Source: Gammaproteobacteria bacterium (GTDB taxonomy: Bacteria > Pseudomonadota > Gammaproteobacteria > SZUA-229). From it: 6,712 bases of DNA. A model generated the notes under the pieces. That model searched no databases. It was not told where the DNA came from and saw nothing but the letters and a program-made list of their open reading frames with translations. Both the position numbers and the translations under genes were made by a program. Position 1 is the first letter of the stretch, and each line of letters starts with the position of its first letter. The stretch is taken from assembly GCA_024278435.1 (NCBI GenBank), contig JAJRTD010000237.1:1-6712 (forward strand), written 5' to 3'. This document shows, piece after piece, positions 6,354 through 6,712 of the stretch.

Positions 6354-6384
6354 AAACCGCCTGTAACACGGTGTCAGGCGGTTT
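6354..6384 (-). terminator. Hairpin overlapping the stop codon of the RND gene, probable terminator
   Basis: Perfect 10-bp stem: 6354-6363 (AAACCGCCTG) pairs with 6375-6384 (CAGGCGGTTT) around an 11-nt loop. On the - strand the promoter-proximal arm includes the last codons and part of the TGA stop of the RND gene. The distal arm ends in TTT followed by ACTG, so the T tract is short. It probably ends the RND transcript, with moderate confidence. Confidence 0.55.
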
Positions 6385-6712
6385 CTGCTTTATGGAACAG
6401 GGCATACAGGCTGGGCACCAGTATCAGGCTGACAAACAGCGAGAAGCTCAGGCCCCAGACGATGACAAAGGCCAGCGGCTGCAGCATTTCCGAGCCTTCG
6501 CCCAGGCCGATGGCCAGCGGCATCATGCCGAAAACCGTGGTTAATGTGGTCATCAGGATGGGGCGCAGGCGCAGCGCCGCAGCCTGCTGAATGGCCAGGT
6601 TAAGGCTGGCCGTCTTTTCGCGTTCAATCTCAATCTGCTCCACCAGCACAATGGCATTGTTTACCACGATGCCGGTGAGCATAATCATGCCCAGCCACAC
6701 CGGCATGGACAG
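6374..6712 (-). CDS. RND efflux permease, C-terminal end (AcrB-like), truncated by window edge
   Basis: The last 112 residues of a resistance-nodulation-division inner membrane pump; relatives are about 1,000-1,050 residues, so most lies beyond the right edge, and the frame is open to base 6712. The signature of the late transmembrane region is clear: PVWLGMIMLTGIVVNNAIVL, then RPILMTTLTTVFGMMPLA, then a hydrophobic helix ending in LVPSLYALFHK. The VVNNA form is typical of drug, lipid or hydrophobe exporters, whereas heavy-metal pumps usually differ at this point. It acts with a periplasmic adaptor and an outer membrane channel, whose genes would lie upstream, outside the window. The stop is TGA at 6374-6376 inside a perfect hairpin. 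The ATG at 6706 is internal. The substrate is unknown. Confidence 0.93.
   Translation of the reverse strand: MSMPVWLGMIMLTGIVVNNAIVLVEQIEIEREKTASLNLAIQQAAALRLRPILMTTLTTVFGMMPLAIGLGEGSEMLQPLAFVIVWGLSFSLFVSLILVPSLYALFHKAETA

Overview
The window looks like chromosomal DNA of a gammaproteobacterium. The PreP-like peptidase, the YggX protein, the A-type Fe-S carrier and the RND pump all read like proteobacterial housekeeping families, the base composition is balanced, and genes are densely packed with short spacers. I cannot name the genus. There is no insertion sequence, prophage gene, tRNA, rRNA or CRISPR array.

Layout. The left part (2-1966, +) is the C-terminal two thirds of an M16C zinc peptidase whose metal-binding half lies off the left edge. 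A 160-bp spacer follows and holds a long imperfect palindrome. Next come three + strand genes: a formyltransferase of the methionyl-tRNA formyltransferase fold (2127-2981), a radical SAM enzyme related to the AmmeMemoRadiSam/PflA-like group (3006-4079), and a YggX iron-trafficking/oxidative protection protein (4149-4439). A second, more degraded copy of the palindrome fills the gap before the convergent - strand genes. These are an ATP-grasp amide ligase of the L-amino-acid ligase type (4531-5778), an IscA/HesB-type Fe-S protein with an unusual Cys/Gly tail (5866-6246), and the C-terminal end of an RND efflux permease (6374-6712) that runs off the right edge.

How the parts may relate. The formyltransferase and radical SAM genes are 24 bp apart on the same strand and probably co-transcribed. 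The usual partners of this radical SAM family (Memo and AMMECR1 proteins) and any glycyl radical enzyme are absent from the window. The YggX and IscA-like genes add an iron/Fe-S theme around a [4Fe-4S] enzyme. The most interesting candidate for something undescribed is therefore the formyltransferase-radical SAM pair, perhaps with the nearby ATP-grasp ligase, acting on an unknown amine or peptide. That link is inference from proximity only. A strong intrinsic terminator separates the IscA-like gene from the ATP-grasp gene, so those two are probably not a simple operon.
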